Shown here piece by piece: positions 37,303-47,028 of a DNA stretch of 58,472 nt. The notes under the pieces are model-generated. The model searched no databases. It was not told the origin of the DNA and saw only the letters and a program-made list of their open reading frames with translations. Each line of letters opens with the position of its first letter. Within the stretch, counting starts at the first letter, position 1. The position numbers and the translations under genes were made by a program. This DNA is from Brevibacterium sp. ZH18 (lineage in GTDB: Bacteria > Actinomycetota > Actinomycetes > Actinomycetales > Brevibacteriaceae). The stretch is taken from NCBI RefSeq assembly GCF_022748595.1, contig NZ_JALDSX010000020.1, positions 1-58,472 of the forward strand. The letters are read 5' to 3'.

Positions 37303-38310
37303 ATGGAACACCTGCCCATAGTGGCACTTATGGCAAAACTGGCAACATCCGAGGCCCCGCAGATGATCGGCCTCGACTGGGGGACGAGCTCGCTTCGAGC
37401 CTTCCTCATCGGCAACGACGGGACGGTCCTCGCTGAACGCAACGGATCAGACGGAATCATGGCCGTCGGCCCAGATACCGACGACCTCCGAGGCGATTTC
37501 TCCCGAATCGCGCAGGCCGCGGTTGGTGACTGGCTCAGCGAGAATGGCCCCCTCCCGATCCTGGCGTGTGGAATGATCGGTTCGACTCAGGGAGTCGCCG
37601 AAGCGGGATACCTCGACCTGCCCACCGACCTGAGCGTCGTGGGCAGGCACCTGACGTCGGTCGAACTGACCATCGGTGATCTCCACATCGTCCCCGGACT
37701 GCAGAAGACACCCACCGAAGCGACTGCCCCCGATGTCATCCGCGGAGAGGAGACCCAACTGCTCGGTCTCCTCGATGCAGAGCAGGTCGAAGCGACCACG
37801 GTGATCCTTCCCGGAACGCACACCAAATGGGTCAGCTGCCAGGGACAGCACGTGACTGACTTCTCCACCTCGATGAGCGGAGAGATGTTCGGTCTGCTGT
37901 CCACGTCGTCGATCCTCGGCCGTCTGGCCGAACCCACCGATGACTTCCACCCCGCCGTCTTCGATTGGGGACTGAGCGTCGGGGCGGACGACCCTGCCGC
38001 GCTCACCTCCTCGATCTTCTCCGCTCGTACCTGGGCCCTCGATGGACGATTGCGCGCCGAGGAAGTCAACGACTACCTTTCGGGAATGCTCATCGGTGCC
38101 GAGGTGGCCAGCCAGCTCAGGACAACAGCCGACCCTTCTGCTCCCGTCATCGTCTGTGGAACCGCGGACCTGACGATGCGATACTCACGTGCCCTCCGCC
38201 GACAAGGGAGACAGACAGCCGGTGCGGACCCTCGGGCTGCGGCCACCGGACTCTTCCGCATCGCCGAACAATCCGGCCTCGTGCCGACCAAGGAGAACAT
38301 CAATGACTGA
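37303..38310 (+). CDS. dgoK: 2-dehydro-3-deoxygalactonokinase
   Basis: This kinase phosphorylates 2-keto-3-deoxy-galactonate at C6. It shows MIGLDWGTSSLRAFL, ACGMIGSTQG, IVPGL, RGEETQLLGLL, LPGTHTKWV and SGMLIGAEVAS, all typical of DgoK. The first annotated ATG (37303) gives 335 residues; ATG 37330 and ATG 37363 are alternatives and the last would start directly at the phosphate-binding motif. The 3' end overlaps dgoA by 8 bases. Confidence 0.93.
   Translation: MEHLPIVALMAKLATSEAPQMIGLDWGTSSLRAFLIGNDGTVLAERNGSDGIMAVGPDTDDLRGDFSRIAQAAVGDWLSENGPLPILACGMIGSTQGVAEAGYLDLPTDLSVVGRHLTSVELTIGDLHIVPGLQKTPTEATAPDVIRGEETQLLGLLDAEQVEATTVILPGTHTKWVSCQGQHVTDFSTSMSGEMFGLLSTSSILGRLAEPTDDFHPAVFDWGLSVGADDPAALTSSIFSARTWALDGRLRAEEVNDYLSGMLIGAEVASQLRTTADPSAPVIVCGTADLTMRYSRALRRQGRQTAGADPRAAATGLFRIAEQSGLVPTKENIND
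37316..37333. promoter_or_regulatory. Inverted repeat CCATA-N8-TATGG near the dgoK start, possible operator
   Basis: Perfect 5-base arms lie at 37316-37320 and 37329-37333. The right arm includes the ATG at 37330, one of three candidate dgoK starts. A bound IclR protein here would block either transcription or initiation. Confidence 0.4.
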
Positions 38311-38917
38311 CACCGTCCCCACCGGCCTCATCGCCATCCTCCGCGGGGTCCGCTCTGACGAGGTCCTCGACATCGCCGAGGGCATCGTCGCTGCTGGCTT
38401 CTCCGCCATCGAAGTCCCGCTCAACTCACCGGACCCCTTGGCCTCGATCGCCGCGTTGGTCGGTCGATTCGGGAACGAGGTGGAGATCGGCGCCGGCACT
38501 GTGCTGACCGCCCGGCAGGTCCGCGACTGCAAGCGAGCCGGTGCCCGCATCATCGTCGCACCCGATACCGATACCGAAGTCATCCAGACCGCGCTCGGGA
38601 TGGGGCTCACCCCGTACCCGGGAGCCGCGACCCCGACCGAGGCATTCGCTGCCATCAAGGTAGGAGCCACCAAGGTCAAACTCTTCCCATCCTCGGCAGT
38701 CGGAATCAGCGGACTCAAGGCTTGGAGAGAAGTTCTTCCTGCCGGCACCGAACTCTTCCCTGTCGGGGGAGTGGGAGCCGACAACGCTGCCGAATGGCGC
38801 AACGCCGGTGCTGCCGGCCTGGGCCTCGGTTCCTCGCTCTATCGCCGAGGCGACCGCCCCGAAGACGTGCATGACCGGGCACAGGCCATCGCCTCGGCGT
38901 GGGCCCAGGCCCACTGA
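38303..38917 (+). CDS. dgoA: 2-dehydro-3-deoxy-6-phosphogalactonate aldolase
   Basis: This class I aldolase splits KDPGal into pyruvate and glyceraldehyde-3-phosphate. The 204-residue protein shows LIAILRG, the catalytic Glu region [22 protein letters not shown], and the Schiff-base lysine in KVKLFPSS. The ATG at 38303 follows AAGGAG within the end of dgoK. The length matches E. coli DgoA (205). Confidence 0.93.
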   Translation: MTDTVPTGLIAILRGVRSDEVLDIAEGIVAAGFSAIEVPLNSPDPLASIAALVGRFGNEVEIGAGTVLTARQVRDCKRAGARIIVAPDTDTEVIQTALGMGLTPYPGAATPTEAFAAIKVGATKVKLFPSSAVGISGLKAWREVLPAGTELFPVGGVGADNAAEWRNAGAAGLGLGSSLYRRGDRPEDVHDRAQAIASAWAQAH

Positions 38918-38966
38918 ACCCAACAACGACACGCGAACGACGTACACCAGACGAAAGGCCAGAACA

Positions 38967-40115
38967 ATGAAGATCACGTCGATGACGACGTACACCGTGG
39001 CGCCTCGGTGGCTGTTCCTCAAGATCGAAACGGATGAAGGCATCGTCGGCTGGGGCGAGCCGATCATCGAGGGCAGGGCCGCAACAGTGGCAGCCGCGGT
39101 CGATGAACTCTCTGATTTGCTCATCGGCAAGGATCCCGCAAACATCGAGGACCTGTGGACGATCATGTACCGCGGTGGCTTCTACCGCGGTGGACCGATC
39201 CTCATGAGTGCCATCTCAGGCATTGACCAGGCGCTTTGGGACATCAAGGGCAAGGCACTCGGACAGCCGGTGCACCAGTTGCTTGGCGGGAAGGTCCGGG
39301 ATCGGATCCGCACGTACTCATGGATCGGCGGAGACCGTCCCGGCGACACAGCTGCGGCAGCACTGGAGACGAAGAACCGCGGGTTCACCGCCGTGAAGAT
39401 GAATGCGACCGAGGAGCTGCAGTTCATCGACTCCTATACAAAGGTCGACCAGGTTATCGAGAACGTGCAGGCGGTACGTGAGGCCACCGGCGACGATTTC
39501 GGCATCGGCATCGACTTCCATGGACGCGTGCACAAGCCGATGGCAAAGGTCCTCATCAAGGAACTCGAACCCTACCGACTCCTCTTCATCGAAGAACCTG
39601 TGCTCTCCGAACACTTCGGCTCGCTGCGTGACGTCATGGCCAACACCCCGACACCGATAGCACTGGGGGAGCGACTGTTCTCCCGCTGGGACTTCCGCGA
39701 GGTGATCGCCTCCGGTGCCGTCGACATCATCCAGCCCGACGTCTCCCACGCAGGCGGCATCACAGAGACGCGCAAGATCGCGATGATGGCCGAAGCCTAC
39801 GATGTCGCGCTCGCGCTGCACTGCCCTCTGGGCCCGATCGCGCTCGCCTCCTGCCTGCAGGTCGATGCCGGCAGCTACAACGCGTTCATCCAGGAACAGA
39901 GCCTGGGCATCCACTACAACACGAGCAACGACCTGCTCGACTATGTCACCGACCCCACGGTCTTCAACTACGAAGACGGCATGATCGACATCCCGTCCGG
40001 GCCTGGGCTGGGCATTGAGGTCAATGAGGAGTACGTCATCGAACGTGCCGCTGAAGGACACCGCTGGCGCAACCCCATCTGGCGTCACAGCGACGGCTCC
40101 TTCGCGGAATGGTGA
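38967..40115 (+). CDS. dgoD: D-galactonate dehydratase
   Basis: This enolase-superfamily enzyme converts D-galactonate to 2-keto-3-deoxygalactonate. At 382 residues it has the length of E. coli DgoD. It begins [22 protein letters not shown] and shows the metal/acid-base segments [39 protein letters not shown] and [11 protein letters not shown]. The ATG at 38967 follows GAAAGG. Confidence 0.95.
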   Translation: MKITSMTTYTVAPRWLFLKIETDEGIVGWGEPIIEGRAATVAAAVDELSDLLIGKDPANIEDLWTIMYRGGFYRGGPILMSAISGIDQALWDIKGKALGQPVHQLLGGKVRDRIRTYSWIGGDRPGDTAAAALETKNRGFTAVKMNATEELQFIDSYTKVDQVIENVQAVREATGDDFGIGIDFHGRVHKPMAKVLIKELEPYRLLFIEEPVLSEHFGSLRDVMANTPTPIALGERLFSRWDFREVIASGAVDIIQPDVSHAGGITETRKIAMMAEAYDVALALHCPLGPIALASCLQVDAGSYNAFIQEQSLGIHYNTSNDLLDYVTDPTVFNYEDGMIDIPSGPGLGIEVNEEYVIERAAEGHRWRNPIWRHSDGSFAEW

Positions 40116-40151
40116 GCAGGCGGATTCGGTAAGAGAGAAGGACGTTCAAGG

Positions 40152-41486
40152 ATGAACTCACAGACTGCAGTGAAAAGGCAACGTCGTGTTGCCTCGCCGG
40201 GGCGAGCCCGGTGGTGGATCCTCGGTTGGCTGCTGGCAGCGATGATGATCAACTACATGGATCGATCGTCGCTGTCGATCGCAGCCCCGCATATGATCGA
40301 CGAACTGGGGTTGACCGCTGCCGACATCGGGCTGCTGGGCACGGCGTTTTCCCTGACGTACGCGTTCTTCCAGCTGCCCGGCGGATGGCTGACTGATCGC
40401 CTTGGTGTGAAACCGGTTTACGTCATCGCACTGGGCTTCTGGTCGCTGGCGACCTCAGTCATGGCATTCGGCCACCACCTATGGCACTTCATGATCGCAC
40501 GCGTCCTGCTCGGCGTCTTTGAAGCACCGGTCTCACCCACCTCGGCGAAGATCGTCTCCGAAGGGTTCCCGCCAAGGGAACGTGGAGCGGCAGTCGGAGT
40601 CTACGACTCGGGAAGCAAATGGGGCCCGGCAGTGGCACCACCGATTCTCACCTTCCTCATCCTCGGGTTCGGGTGGCGTGCCATGTTCGTCATCCTCGGC
40701 GTGCTCGGCATCATCGTGGCGATCGGGTTCTGGGTCTTCTATCGATCCCCGGAACACGACCGTAGGGTCTCAGCGGCTGAACTCGAACACATCCGGGCGA
40801 GAGAAGAAGACAACAACGCTCCAACAGGCCACATCCCCTGGCTGCGACTCTTCACCAAGCCACAGACCTGGGCGATGGTGCTGGGATTCGTCGCCGTGGT
40901 GTGGACCCTCAACATCTTCGTGACGTTCCTCCCACTGATGCTGGGCGACATCTATTCCGTCGCTGACGAGGCGCTTGGGTGGTACACAGCGATCCCGTTC
41001 GCAGTCGGCGGCATCGGCGGAATCCTCGGCGGATGGTTCACCACGAAGTACTCGAGGATGCGGTCTCATCTGGCGCCTCTTGCCTGCAAACGGCGGATCG
41101 CCGCAGTCTACGGTGGGGCGCTCGCCATCTGTTCGATTCTCGTCGGAGTCACCACCGGCCACTTCGCTTTGCAGCTGGCGGCGATGAGCATGGCGCTGTT
41201 CTTCTGCGGAGCACTGAGTGCCGTGGGCTGGTCGATTCCCGCTGATGTCGTGACCGGAAGTCGTGTCGCATCGTTGGGGTCCATCCAGAACTTCGGCGGT
41301 TACTTCGCCGGCTCGCTCTCGCCCTGGCTCACCGGGGTGCTGGTCACGACAACGGGCTCCTACCTCATTCCATTCATCGTCGGCGCCGTTGTTGCGGTGA
41401 TCGCGGGGATCGCTTATCTGCTTCTGCTGCGTGCCCCGATTCGGGTCGACAGCGCCGCCACAGAGATCGGAGACACCAGCTCATGA
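40152..41486 (+). CDS. MFS transporter, probable D-galactonate importer (DgoT-like)
   Basis: The 444-residue protein has 12 predicted helices and the anion:cation symporter (ACS) pattern: INYMDRSSLSIAAP in the first helix and FQLPGGWLTDRLGVKPVY in the 2-3 loop. Its place directly after dgoD makes galactonate the likely substrate. Its stop overlaps the next transporter's start in ATGA. Confidence 0.88.
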   Translation: MNSQTAVKRQRRVASPGRARWWILGWLLAAMMINYMDRSSLSIAAPHMIDELGLTAADIGLLGTAFSLTYAFFQLPGGWLTDRLGVKPVYVIALGFWSLATSVMAFGHHLWHFMIARVLLGVFEAPVSPTSAKIVSEGFPPRERGAAVGVYDSGSKWGPAVAPPILTFLILGFGWRAMFVILGVLGIIVAIGFWVFYRSPEHDRRVSAAELEHIRAREEDNNAPTGHIPWLRLFTKPQTWAMVLGFVAVVWTLNIFVTFLPLMLGDIYSVADEALGWYTAIPFAVGGIGGILGGWFTTKYSRMRSHLAPLACKRRIAAVYGGALAICSILVGVTTGHFALQLAAMSMALFFCGALSAVGWSIPADVVTGSRVASLGSIQNFGGYFAGSLSPWLTGVLVTTTGSYLIPFIVGAVVAVIAGIAYLLLLRAPIRVDSAATEIGDTSS

Positions 41487-42808
41487 CGAAACTCGCTGAG
41501 CACACGGCCACGCGGCCGACACGGATGCGCTACATCATCGCACTCCTGCTCTTCATCACCGTCGTCATCAACTACATGGACCGGGCCAACCTGTCCATCG
41601 CGATGCCGGCGTTGTCCCAGGAATTCGATCTCACCACAGGGCAGCAGGGACTTCTGCTCTCTGCATTCGGGTGGACCTATGCCGCGATGCAGCTGCCCGG
41701 CGGGTGGCTCGTCGACCGGGTGAGGCCGCGGGTGCTCTATGCCTCGTGCCTCGTGCTGTGGTCCCTGGCCACACTGTTCATGGGTATGTCCGGTGGGTTC
41801 GTCGCTCTCATCATCCTCCGGCTCTTGGTTGGCGGGTTCGAAGCTCCGGCATACCCGATCAACAATAAGGTGGCCACGGCATGGTTCCCGGAGCGTGAGC
41901 GTGGACGGGTCATCGCCTTCTACACCTCGGGGCAATTCATTGGCCTGGCGCTGCTCACCCCCGTGCTGTCTTGGCTGCAGACCGTGCTCACATGGCACTG
42001 GGTGTTCATCCTCACCGGTGTCGTCGGCATCATCTGGGCGTCGATCTGGTGGTTCGTCTATCGCGAGCCGCGTGACAAGTCGGGAGTCAACCAGGCCGAG
42101 ATTGAACTCATCGCCTCCGGTGGGGGACTGGTCGATATTGAATCCGGTGCGACGAAGGAGACTAAGCCGAAGCTCAAGTGGTCCGACGTCAAGGTGGTGC
42201 TCTCCAGGCGCAAGCTGTGGGGCATCTACCTCGGCCAGTTCTGTCTGACCTCGACCCTGTGGTTCTTCCTCACCTGGTTCCCGACCTACCTCGTTGATTA
42301 CCGCGGAATGGACTATATCGAATCAGGCTTCATGGCGTCCCTGCCGTTCATCGCCGCCCTGGTCGGCGTACTGCTTTCCGGGTGGGTCTCGGACCTCATG
42401 GTCAAGAAGGGGCTGACGCTGGGCACTGCCCGCAAGCTGCCGATCATCATAGGCCTGGCGCTGACAGTGTTCATGCTCGGCGCGAACTACACGGATTCGA
42501 CTGCGCTGGTCATCGTGTTCATGTCGATCGCATTCTTCGGCAACGGGTTCGCCTCGATCACCTGGTCGCTGGTGTCCGCGTTGGCTCCGGAGCGGCTACT
42601 TGGCCTGACCGGAGGCATGTTCAACTTCATCGGTAACCTCTCCTCGATCGCCACACCGATCGTCATCGGCCTCCTCGTCACCGACATCGACTTCGCGCCA
42701 GCATTCGTTTACATGGCTGCGATCACCATCGTGGGTGTGCTCTCTTACGTGTTCCTGGTTGGACGGGTTGAGCGGGTGGAGGAGCGAGGAAAATTGACAG
42801 TCGTGTGA
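41483..42808 (+). CDS. Second ACS-type MFS transporter in the galactonate operon
   Basis: This 441-residue protein has the same signature as its neighbour (VINYMDRANLSIAMP, MQLPGGWLVDRVRPR) but clearly differs in sequence, so it is not a recent duplicate. It may take up a related sugar acid such as a hexuronate or gluconate. It is translationally coupled to the first transporter. The gene ends the galactonate operon, and the AT-richer defence island begins right after it. Confidence 0.87.
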   Translation: MTKLAEHTATRPTRMRYIIALLLFITVVINYMDRANLSIAMPALSQEFDLTTGQQGLLLSAFGWTYAAMQLPGGWLVDRVRPRVLYASCLVLWSLATLFMGMSGGFVALIILRLLVGGFEAPAYPINNKVATAWFPERERGRVIAFYTSGQFIGLALLTPVLSWLQTVLTWHWVFILTGVVGIIWASIWWFVYREPRDKSGVNQAEIELIASGGGLVDIESGATKETKPKLKWSDVKVVLSRRKLWGIYLGQFCLTSTLWFFLTWFPTYLVDYRGMDYIESGFMASLPFIAALVGVLLSGWVSDLMVKKGLTLGTARKLPIIIGLALTVFMLGANYTDSTALVIVFMSIAFFGNGFASITWSLVSALAPERLLGLTGGMFNFIGNLSSIATPIVIGLLVTDIDFAPAFVYMAAITIVGVLSYVFLVGRVERVEERGKLTVV

Positions 42809-42810
42809 CT

Positions 42811-43041
42811 CTAGCGAAATACAGTTGGTGCCAATCCGTAACAGATCACTGTGCGATTGACTGGTGGAACTATTGTCTGCCCAACACCCTTCAAGCTCCG
42901 AAGAAGGTCTCGGAGTGTGCCCGCGGATGACGCCACGTTTGCAATCGCGAATTCTGCGTCATCAACTGTTTCATGGTGGAGAGCCCCAATAGGTACTACG
43001 GAATTCAGCATTGGTATGATCCAGAATTTGAGCGCAGTCAC
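42811..43041 (-). CDS. Hypothetical small ORF, possibly a gene remnant
   Basis: A 76-codon frame on the minus strand fills the gap between the dgo operon and the defence island. It has no recognisable motif or ribosome site, and the composition is less G/C-rich than the dgo genes. It may be the remnant of a gene disrupted when the island inserted, or not coding at all. Confidence 0.2.
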   Translation of the reverse strand: MTALKFWIIPMLNSVVPIGALHHETVDDAEFAIANVASSAGTLRDLLRSLKGVGQTIVPPVNRTVICYGLAPTVFR

Positions 43042-43044
43042 CTA

Positions 43045-43050
43045 TATACT
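43045..43050 (+). promoter_or_regulatory. Probable -10 of a leaderless ariA-like transcript
   Basis: TATACT ends 7 bases before the ATG at 43058, so the predicted transcription start falls on or next to the start codon. No Shine-Dalgarno sequence precedes the ATG. No clear -35 is visible. Confidence 0.5.
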
Positions 43051-43057
43051 CTGACAT

Positions 43058-44392
43058 ATGGAGCAGAAGAAAGAGCGGCCGAACAGAAGTATCAAATCGC
43101 CGGTAGTCTCAGTTGAGAGCAATACGGTCCTTGGTGAATTTAACTATCGTTTGCAGTTTGACGGCTCTCACCCATTAAAGGACAGGATGCTTCTGATCTA
43201 TGCCGAGAACGGCATGGGCAAGACAAATTTTTTGAAGACTGTGTACCATCTATTGTCGCCAAGACTTGAAAGCCTGCAAGCGCTCGCAGACCTACACGTT
43301 GACGAGATGAAAATTTCGTTGGAAAGTGGTGCAACGATCAGTCTGAGTGAAGCGTCAGATGCGGACGCTTTATTCAGTTGCCAGTTGCAAATTCCGCAGG
43401 AGTTCGATGATGATCTCTTGGTGGAAGTAACTGTCAGGCAAGAAGATATTGACTCGCGAGCATTTCGTCGAGCTTCTCGACGACATGACATATACAAATA
43501 CTTGAATACACTTGAAGAGATTGTTAATCCAGCAGTATTTGTTGGAGATGACCGTCTCATCCATTCTTCATCCGAGTCGTCACCGCCCTACCGTTCAAGT
43601 TCACCCAATGAGAATCGGCACTGGACCGTAGACAAGCCCCAAATTCCGGGACAAAGTTTGCGTGATTCTTTGGATGCGGTTGGACGCGAATTTATGAATC
43701 AGTATATTAGAACAGTCTCTAAAGATTCTACACGTGCTGGTGAAGGTGTATACGTAGAAATTACGAAGCGCGTGCTAGAGGGAAATGCGCAAAAATTGCT
43801 AGCTGCCGACGCCAGAAGGTCGTTGCTGGATCAGGTGGAATCACTACTTGAAGAAGCTCCAATATATGAGACTTATGGGTTAGTTTCATTCAACCAGGTT
43901 CGTCGCATTAAGCAGATGATCGACGAAACTAGGGTCAACCACCAAACATTTCGGCCGCTGCATGGCATTATAGAGCCCTATTTGTCTAGCATGAGAGACA
44001 AAATAGACACGTTAGTCGATACACAAGAATTAATCGACACGTTTGTAAGCTCGGTGAATTCATTTCTCGAAAGGAAAGAACTTCGCTTTTCGATAAGTGA
44101 AGGTATCCGTTTGCGGGGGCGCAACCAGGAGGAAATTGATCCTGACGGCCTTTCTAGCGGAGAGAAACACCTGTTGTTGTTGCTCAGCCATTCTGTTCTT
44201 GCGCGTCAAGCGGGGTCTCTCGTAATTATCGATGAACCTGAGCTCTCACTCGGGCTTCGGTGGCAGCGAAAATTGCTTTCCGAGCTGCTACGATGCACCG
44301 AAGGCAGCGGTGTGCGGTTTTTGATGGCATCCCATTCGGTTCAAATCATGGGTGATCTGGACGACGTCATGCGTCCAACAGAGGCTTGGTGA
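43058..44392 (+). CDS. AAA/ABC-type ATPase, AriA-like component of a PARIS-type defence system
   Basis: The 444-residue ATPase is of the AAA_15/AAA_21 (OLD/SMC-like) class: Walker A AENGMGKT (about 49-56), signature LSSGEK (365-370), Walker B LVIIDEPELS (Asp392-Glu393) and the switch His in ASHS (426). The middle (about 150-350) is helical and coiled-coil-like. It is followed 2 bases later by a DUF4435/TOPRIM gene. This order and these lengths match AriA-AriB of the PARIS system, where AriA forms a scaffold that holds and releases the toxic AriB. Base composition is much lower in GC than the neighbours, indicating recent acquisition. Confidence 0.8.
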   Translation: MEQKKERPNRSIKSPVVSVESNTVLGEFNYRLQFDGSHPLKDRMLLIYAENGMGKTNFLKTVYHLLSPRLESLQALADLHVDEMKISLESGATISLSEASDADALFSCQLQIPQEFDDDLLVEVTVRQEDIDSRAFRRASRRHDIYKYLNTLEEIVNPAVFVGDDRLIHSSSESSPPYRSSSPNENRHWTVDKPQIPGQSLRDSLDAVGREFMNQYIRTVSKDSTRAGEGVYVEITKRVLEGNAQKLLAADARRSLLDQVESLLEEAPIYETYGLVSFNQVRRIKQMIDETRVNHQTFRPLHGIIEPYLSSMRDKIDTLVDTQELIDTFVSSVNSFLERKELRFSISEGIRLRGRNQEEIDPDGLSSGEKHLLLLLSHSVLARQAGSLVIIDEPELSLGLRWQRKLLSELLRCTEGSGVRFLMASHSVQIMGDLDDVMRPTEAW

Positions 44393-44393
44393 G

Positions 44394-45227
44394 ATGTCCA
44401 AAAAACCATTGCTCAAGCTCGGTGAGTTGTTGAATGAGGCTGAACTTACCGGTGGAAAATACTTAATAGTCGAAGGCGCTACCGATAAGGCTTTTTATAG
44501 AGAATGGGTTTATCAGAAGTTTGGAAAGTTCGATTCTACGAATATAACAATTGAATCCGCTGATTTTATTGAATTTGATGAATTTTGGAATGAAGTTCAT
44601 GACTTGACTCCTGGCAACCGGAGCTACGTGATGTTCGGTGCGAAGAAGGCAAAATCTCGGTCCGCGGATATTGGGTTTATAGCTGATCGGGACTGCGGGC
44701 ATCATGTAGATAACTTTCAGTTTCCAAATCTTTGGTGGACGGATTTCCCCGCCCTTGAGAGTTACATTTTCACTGAAGCGGCACTTGGCGTTTTGAATCG
44801 TCTGGAATTGGGAGATCGGCTGCCTCCGGGGCGGGAGATTGTTGCCAAGCTATCGCCTGTCTTGAATGAACTGTTTACCGTTCGATATTTTAATAGAGAT
44901 CTTCCGCGCCCAGACGTTGATAAAGGATTTGGTCGATCAAAGAATCCGAATGACTTTGATATTAAAATGGCTGTCTCCCCGGATGTTGCAAACGAGGTGG
45001 ACAGTTACCCGAGACGCGATGACGAAGATCCGCGTGCCTTTGCCTATGGCCACGATGTCGCGTCGGTTCTTTTGGCCAGTTACAGAAATGAAATTAAGAA
45101 TCAGGCGAAGATTCCGAATCAAGACGTTTTAGAGAGTCGTTTCAGGGCATGTCTTTTGATATCTAAGGTGTTTGACGCTTCGGCGCTAGCTATTTCACTT
45201 TCCGGCTGGTTGCAGGCTGAGTTGTGA
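44394..45227 (+). CDS. DUF4435/TOPRIM nuclease, AriB-like effector
   Basis: The 277-residue protein has a DUF4435 TOPRIM core: YLIVEGATDKAFY with Glu27 and Asp31, IADRD with Asp98 and Asp100, and LESYIF with Glu122. In PARIS, AriB is a TOPRIM nuclease that is unleashed when phage anti-restriction proteins are sensed and then shuts down the cell by cutting tRNA. The start ATG at 44394 follows the ATPase stop by one base; the longer frame to 44352 is unlikely. Identification as AriB rests on domain and context, not on a homology search. Confidence 0.75.
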   Translation: MSKKPLLKLGELLNEAELTGGKYLIVEGATDKAFYREWVYQKFGKFDSTNITIESADFIEFDEFWNEVHDLTPGNRSYVMFGAKKAKSRSADIGFIADRDCGHHVDNFQFPNLWWTDFPALESYIFTEAALGVLNRLELGDRLPPGREIVAKLSPVLNELFTVRYFNRDLPRPDVDKGFGRSKNPNDFDIKMAVSPDVANEVDSYPRRDDEDPRAFAYGHDVASVLLASYRNEIKNQAKIPNQDVLESRFRACLLISKVFDASALAISLSGWLQAEL

Positions 45228-45309
45228 TTTGTAATGGGGGTTAAGGGTGTGTTGTTATTAATGGCCTACGCCTGTGCGGAGTTACCGTTGAAGCGAGCCA
45301 AATGCCGCG

Positions 45310-47028
45310 TCAGAAGAACGATTGGAGGTGATCGCGCAGAGCCGAGTGGCAGACATAAATATAGGTCCCACGAATTCCGCGGGTTAGCAGTACGCTGTAG
45401 ATATTTTTAACGTACTCCAACAGATCTTCGTCGGAGTATGTAATCCCTAGTTTCGGGTTGTTCTCGCGGCCTTTCTTATCGTGATAGTTCGCGCGGTCAA
45501 AGACGAGCTCGCCTGTACTCGCATCGTAGCGGAGGTCATTGCCGACGATGACTCCGACGTAGTTGAGGTCATACCCTTGCACAGTGTGAATCGATCCAAC
45601 CTCATCGACTGACTTGGGCGAGTTGATCCAATCCGTCGTGGTCGAATTCCAGCGCATCTGCTGGCCGTCGAGCTCGATGTCGAACGCGGACCTGTCCTTC
45701 TTGGACTTCCACGGCCAGGCGTATCCTGCGACGAGTCGCGCGAGCCCGCATTCCTCTTCGCGTTTCTGGAGCTCTCGTCTCATCTCCCCGAGATTAGTAA
45801 ACAACCGGAGGTCGTAGTCACCGAAGTCTTCGCGAATCGCAGGTGGGCTGTCACTGAGCACACGCCTGATGTAGCCGACGTAATCTTTGTCCGCTGAGAT
45901 CCGCATCTGGGTCTGGAGAGGATAGAGTCGGCCCGCGGTTCTGGCCTGCGCTGCGATTTCCTTCGTCTTGGTTGCTGGTAGATCTGCAGGTCGGACTGTC
46001 TGGTTGACGTCAAGCATGAGGATCGAATGTCGACTCTGCTTCCTGATCCAATCCAACTGCGTCTTCTGTGGATCGTCCCAGCCGAAGAGCTTTTCGTTGA
46101 TCTCAGTGAACTTCTTATTGAGCGGCCCCGCTGCCTGATTCGCGCGCTGGTTGAGCCTATGAGCTTCATCGACTACAAGAAGATCGAACGGTTCTGGGCT
46201 CTCGCCTACCTGGAATGGTGTCAACACCATGTCTTTGTGTAGTCCGGGTGTCAGCTTGAACACCTTGGCGATTGATTCTCGCAACGATTGCTGGGGCACG
46301 ACGATTGCGAATCTGAGGGTCTCGAGCAGCTCGGCATGTCCAGGGGTGAAGTAGTCGCTGAAGATTGAATCGATGTCCAGGGGTTCTTCCGAATCATGCC
46401 GCCGGATGTCTTCGAGCAACTTGAGCATATAGATTGCAATCACGGTCTTACCGGTACCGGGATTGCCTTCGACCACAACAGTGTTGTCGACGCCACGCTC
46501 AAGGTCGGCAAAGAAGCCCTCGAGTATGTCATTTACGGCGGCTGCCTGATCTTGGTTCAGCGCCTTGAAGGGAGAGAGCTTGAAGAGATCGCTGTTGATG
46601 ATCTCCGGAATTGATCGTTGGAAGAGATCTTCGCGAGTCTTGAGCTCCTCGAAGATCTGTTGGAATGTCTTGTTGTAATTTTCGCGGTCGTAGTATTCCG
46701 CGTCGGTGATACCGGCATTGAGGTTAAGGACTTGGCGGCTACCGTCACCATGGAACATTCGGATGAGGAACGATTCAAGATCGAGGCATGCAGATTTGTT
46801 GAAGGTGTCATCGAGCACGACTCTGACCGACTGGAGTCTTCGTTTTGAGTCAGACTCGAGGTGCTGCCGCATCCGTCCCTCGACGTTGAGAGACTCACCG
46901 ACGTAGACTTCCTTCTTATTGTTCATGACGTACACGACGGGCCAGTTCCGATGACGGGGATCGCCGGATCCCCACGCCTTAACTCGGTCGGCGTCGAACG
47001 GGAAGCGTTCGACCTTAAAGCTGGTCAT
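45310..47028 (-). CDS. GIY-YIG nuclease-DUF2075 helicase fusion
   Basis: This 572-residue protein joins two enzymes. Residues about 28-95 form a GIY-YIG nuclease (VVYVMNN, VYVGES, Arg52/His56, Glu85). The rest is a DUF2075-type superfamily-1 helicase: LNQDQAAAV, Walker A EGNPGTGKT (187-195), VVDEAH (285-290), and a C-terminal HTVQGYDLNYVGVIVG motif as in UvrD-like enzymes. It overlaps the upstream MazG-like gene by 14 bases. The combination suggests an enzyme that unwinds and cuts nucleic acid. I do not recognise it as part of a named system. Confidence 0.82.
   Translation of the reverse strand: MTSFKVERFPFDADRVKAWGSGDPRHRNWPVVYVMNNKKEVYVGESLNVEGRMRQHLESDSKRRLQSVRVVLDDTFNKSACLDLESFLIRMFHGDGSRQVLNLNAGITDAEYYDRENYNKTFQQIFEELKTREDLFQRSIPEIINSDLFKLSPFKALNQDQAAAVNDILEGFFADLERGVDNTVVVEGNPGTGKTVIAIYMLKLLEDIRRHDSEEPLDIDSIFSDYFTPGHAELLETLRFAIVVPQQSLRESIAKVFKLTPGLHKDMVLTPFQVGESPEPFDLLVVDEAHRLNQRANQAAGPLNKKFTEINEKLFGWDDPQKTQLDWIRKQSRHSILMLDVNQTVRPADLPATKTKEIAAQARTAGRLYPLQTQMRISADKDYVGYIRRVLSDSPPAIREDFGDYDLRLFTNLGEMRRELQKREEECGLARLVAGYAWPWKSKKDRSAFDIELDGQQMRWNSTTTDWINSPKSVDEVGSIHTVQGYDLNYVGVIVGNDLRYDASTGELVFDRANYHDKKGRENNPKLGITYSDEDLLEYVKNIYSVLLTRGIRGTYIYVCHSALRDHLQSFF

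Noticed and set aside
43058..45227. Gabija or Septu defence system
   Set aside because: In Gabija the ATPase and TOPRIM are in one protein with a helicase partner, and Septu uses an HNH partner. Here the ATPase is separate from a DUF4435 TOPRIM protein, which fits PARIS better.
45228..45309. Bidirectional terminator between the two defence operons
   Set aside because: I found no stable inverted repeat in these 82 bases.
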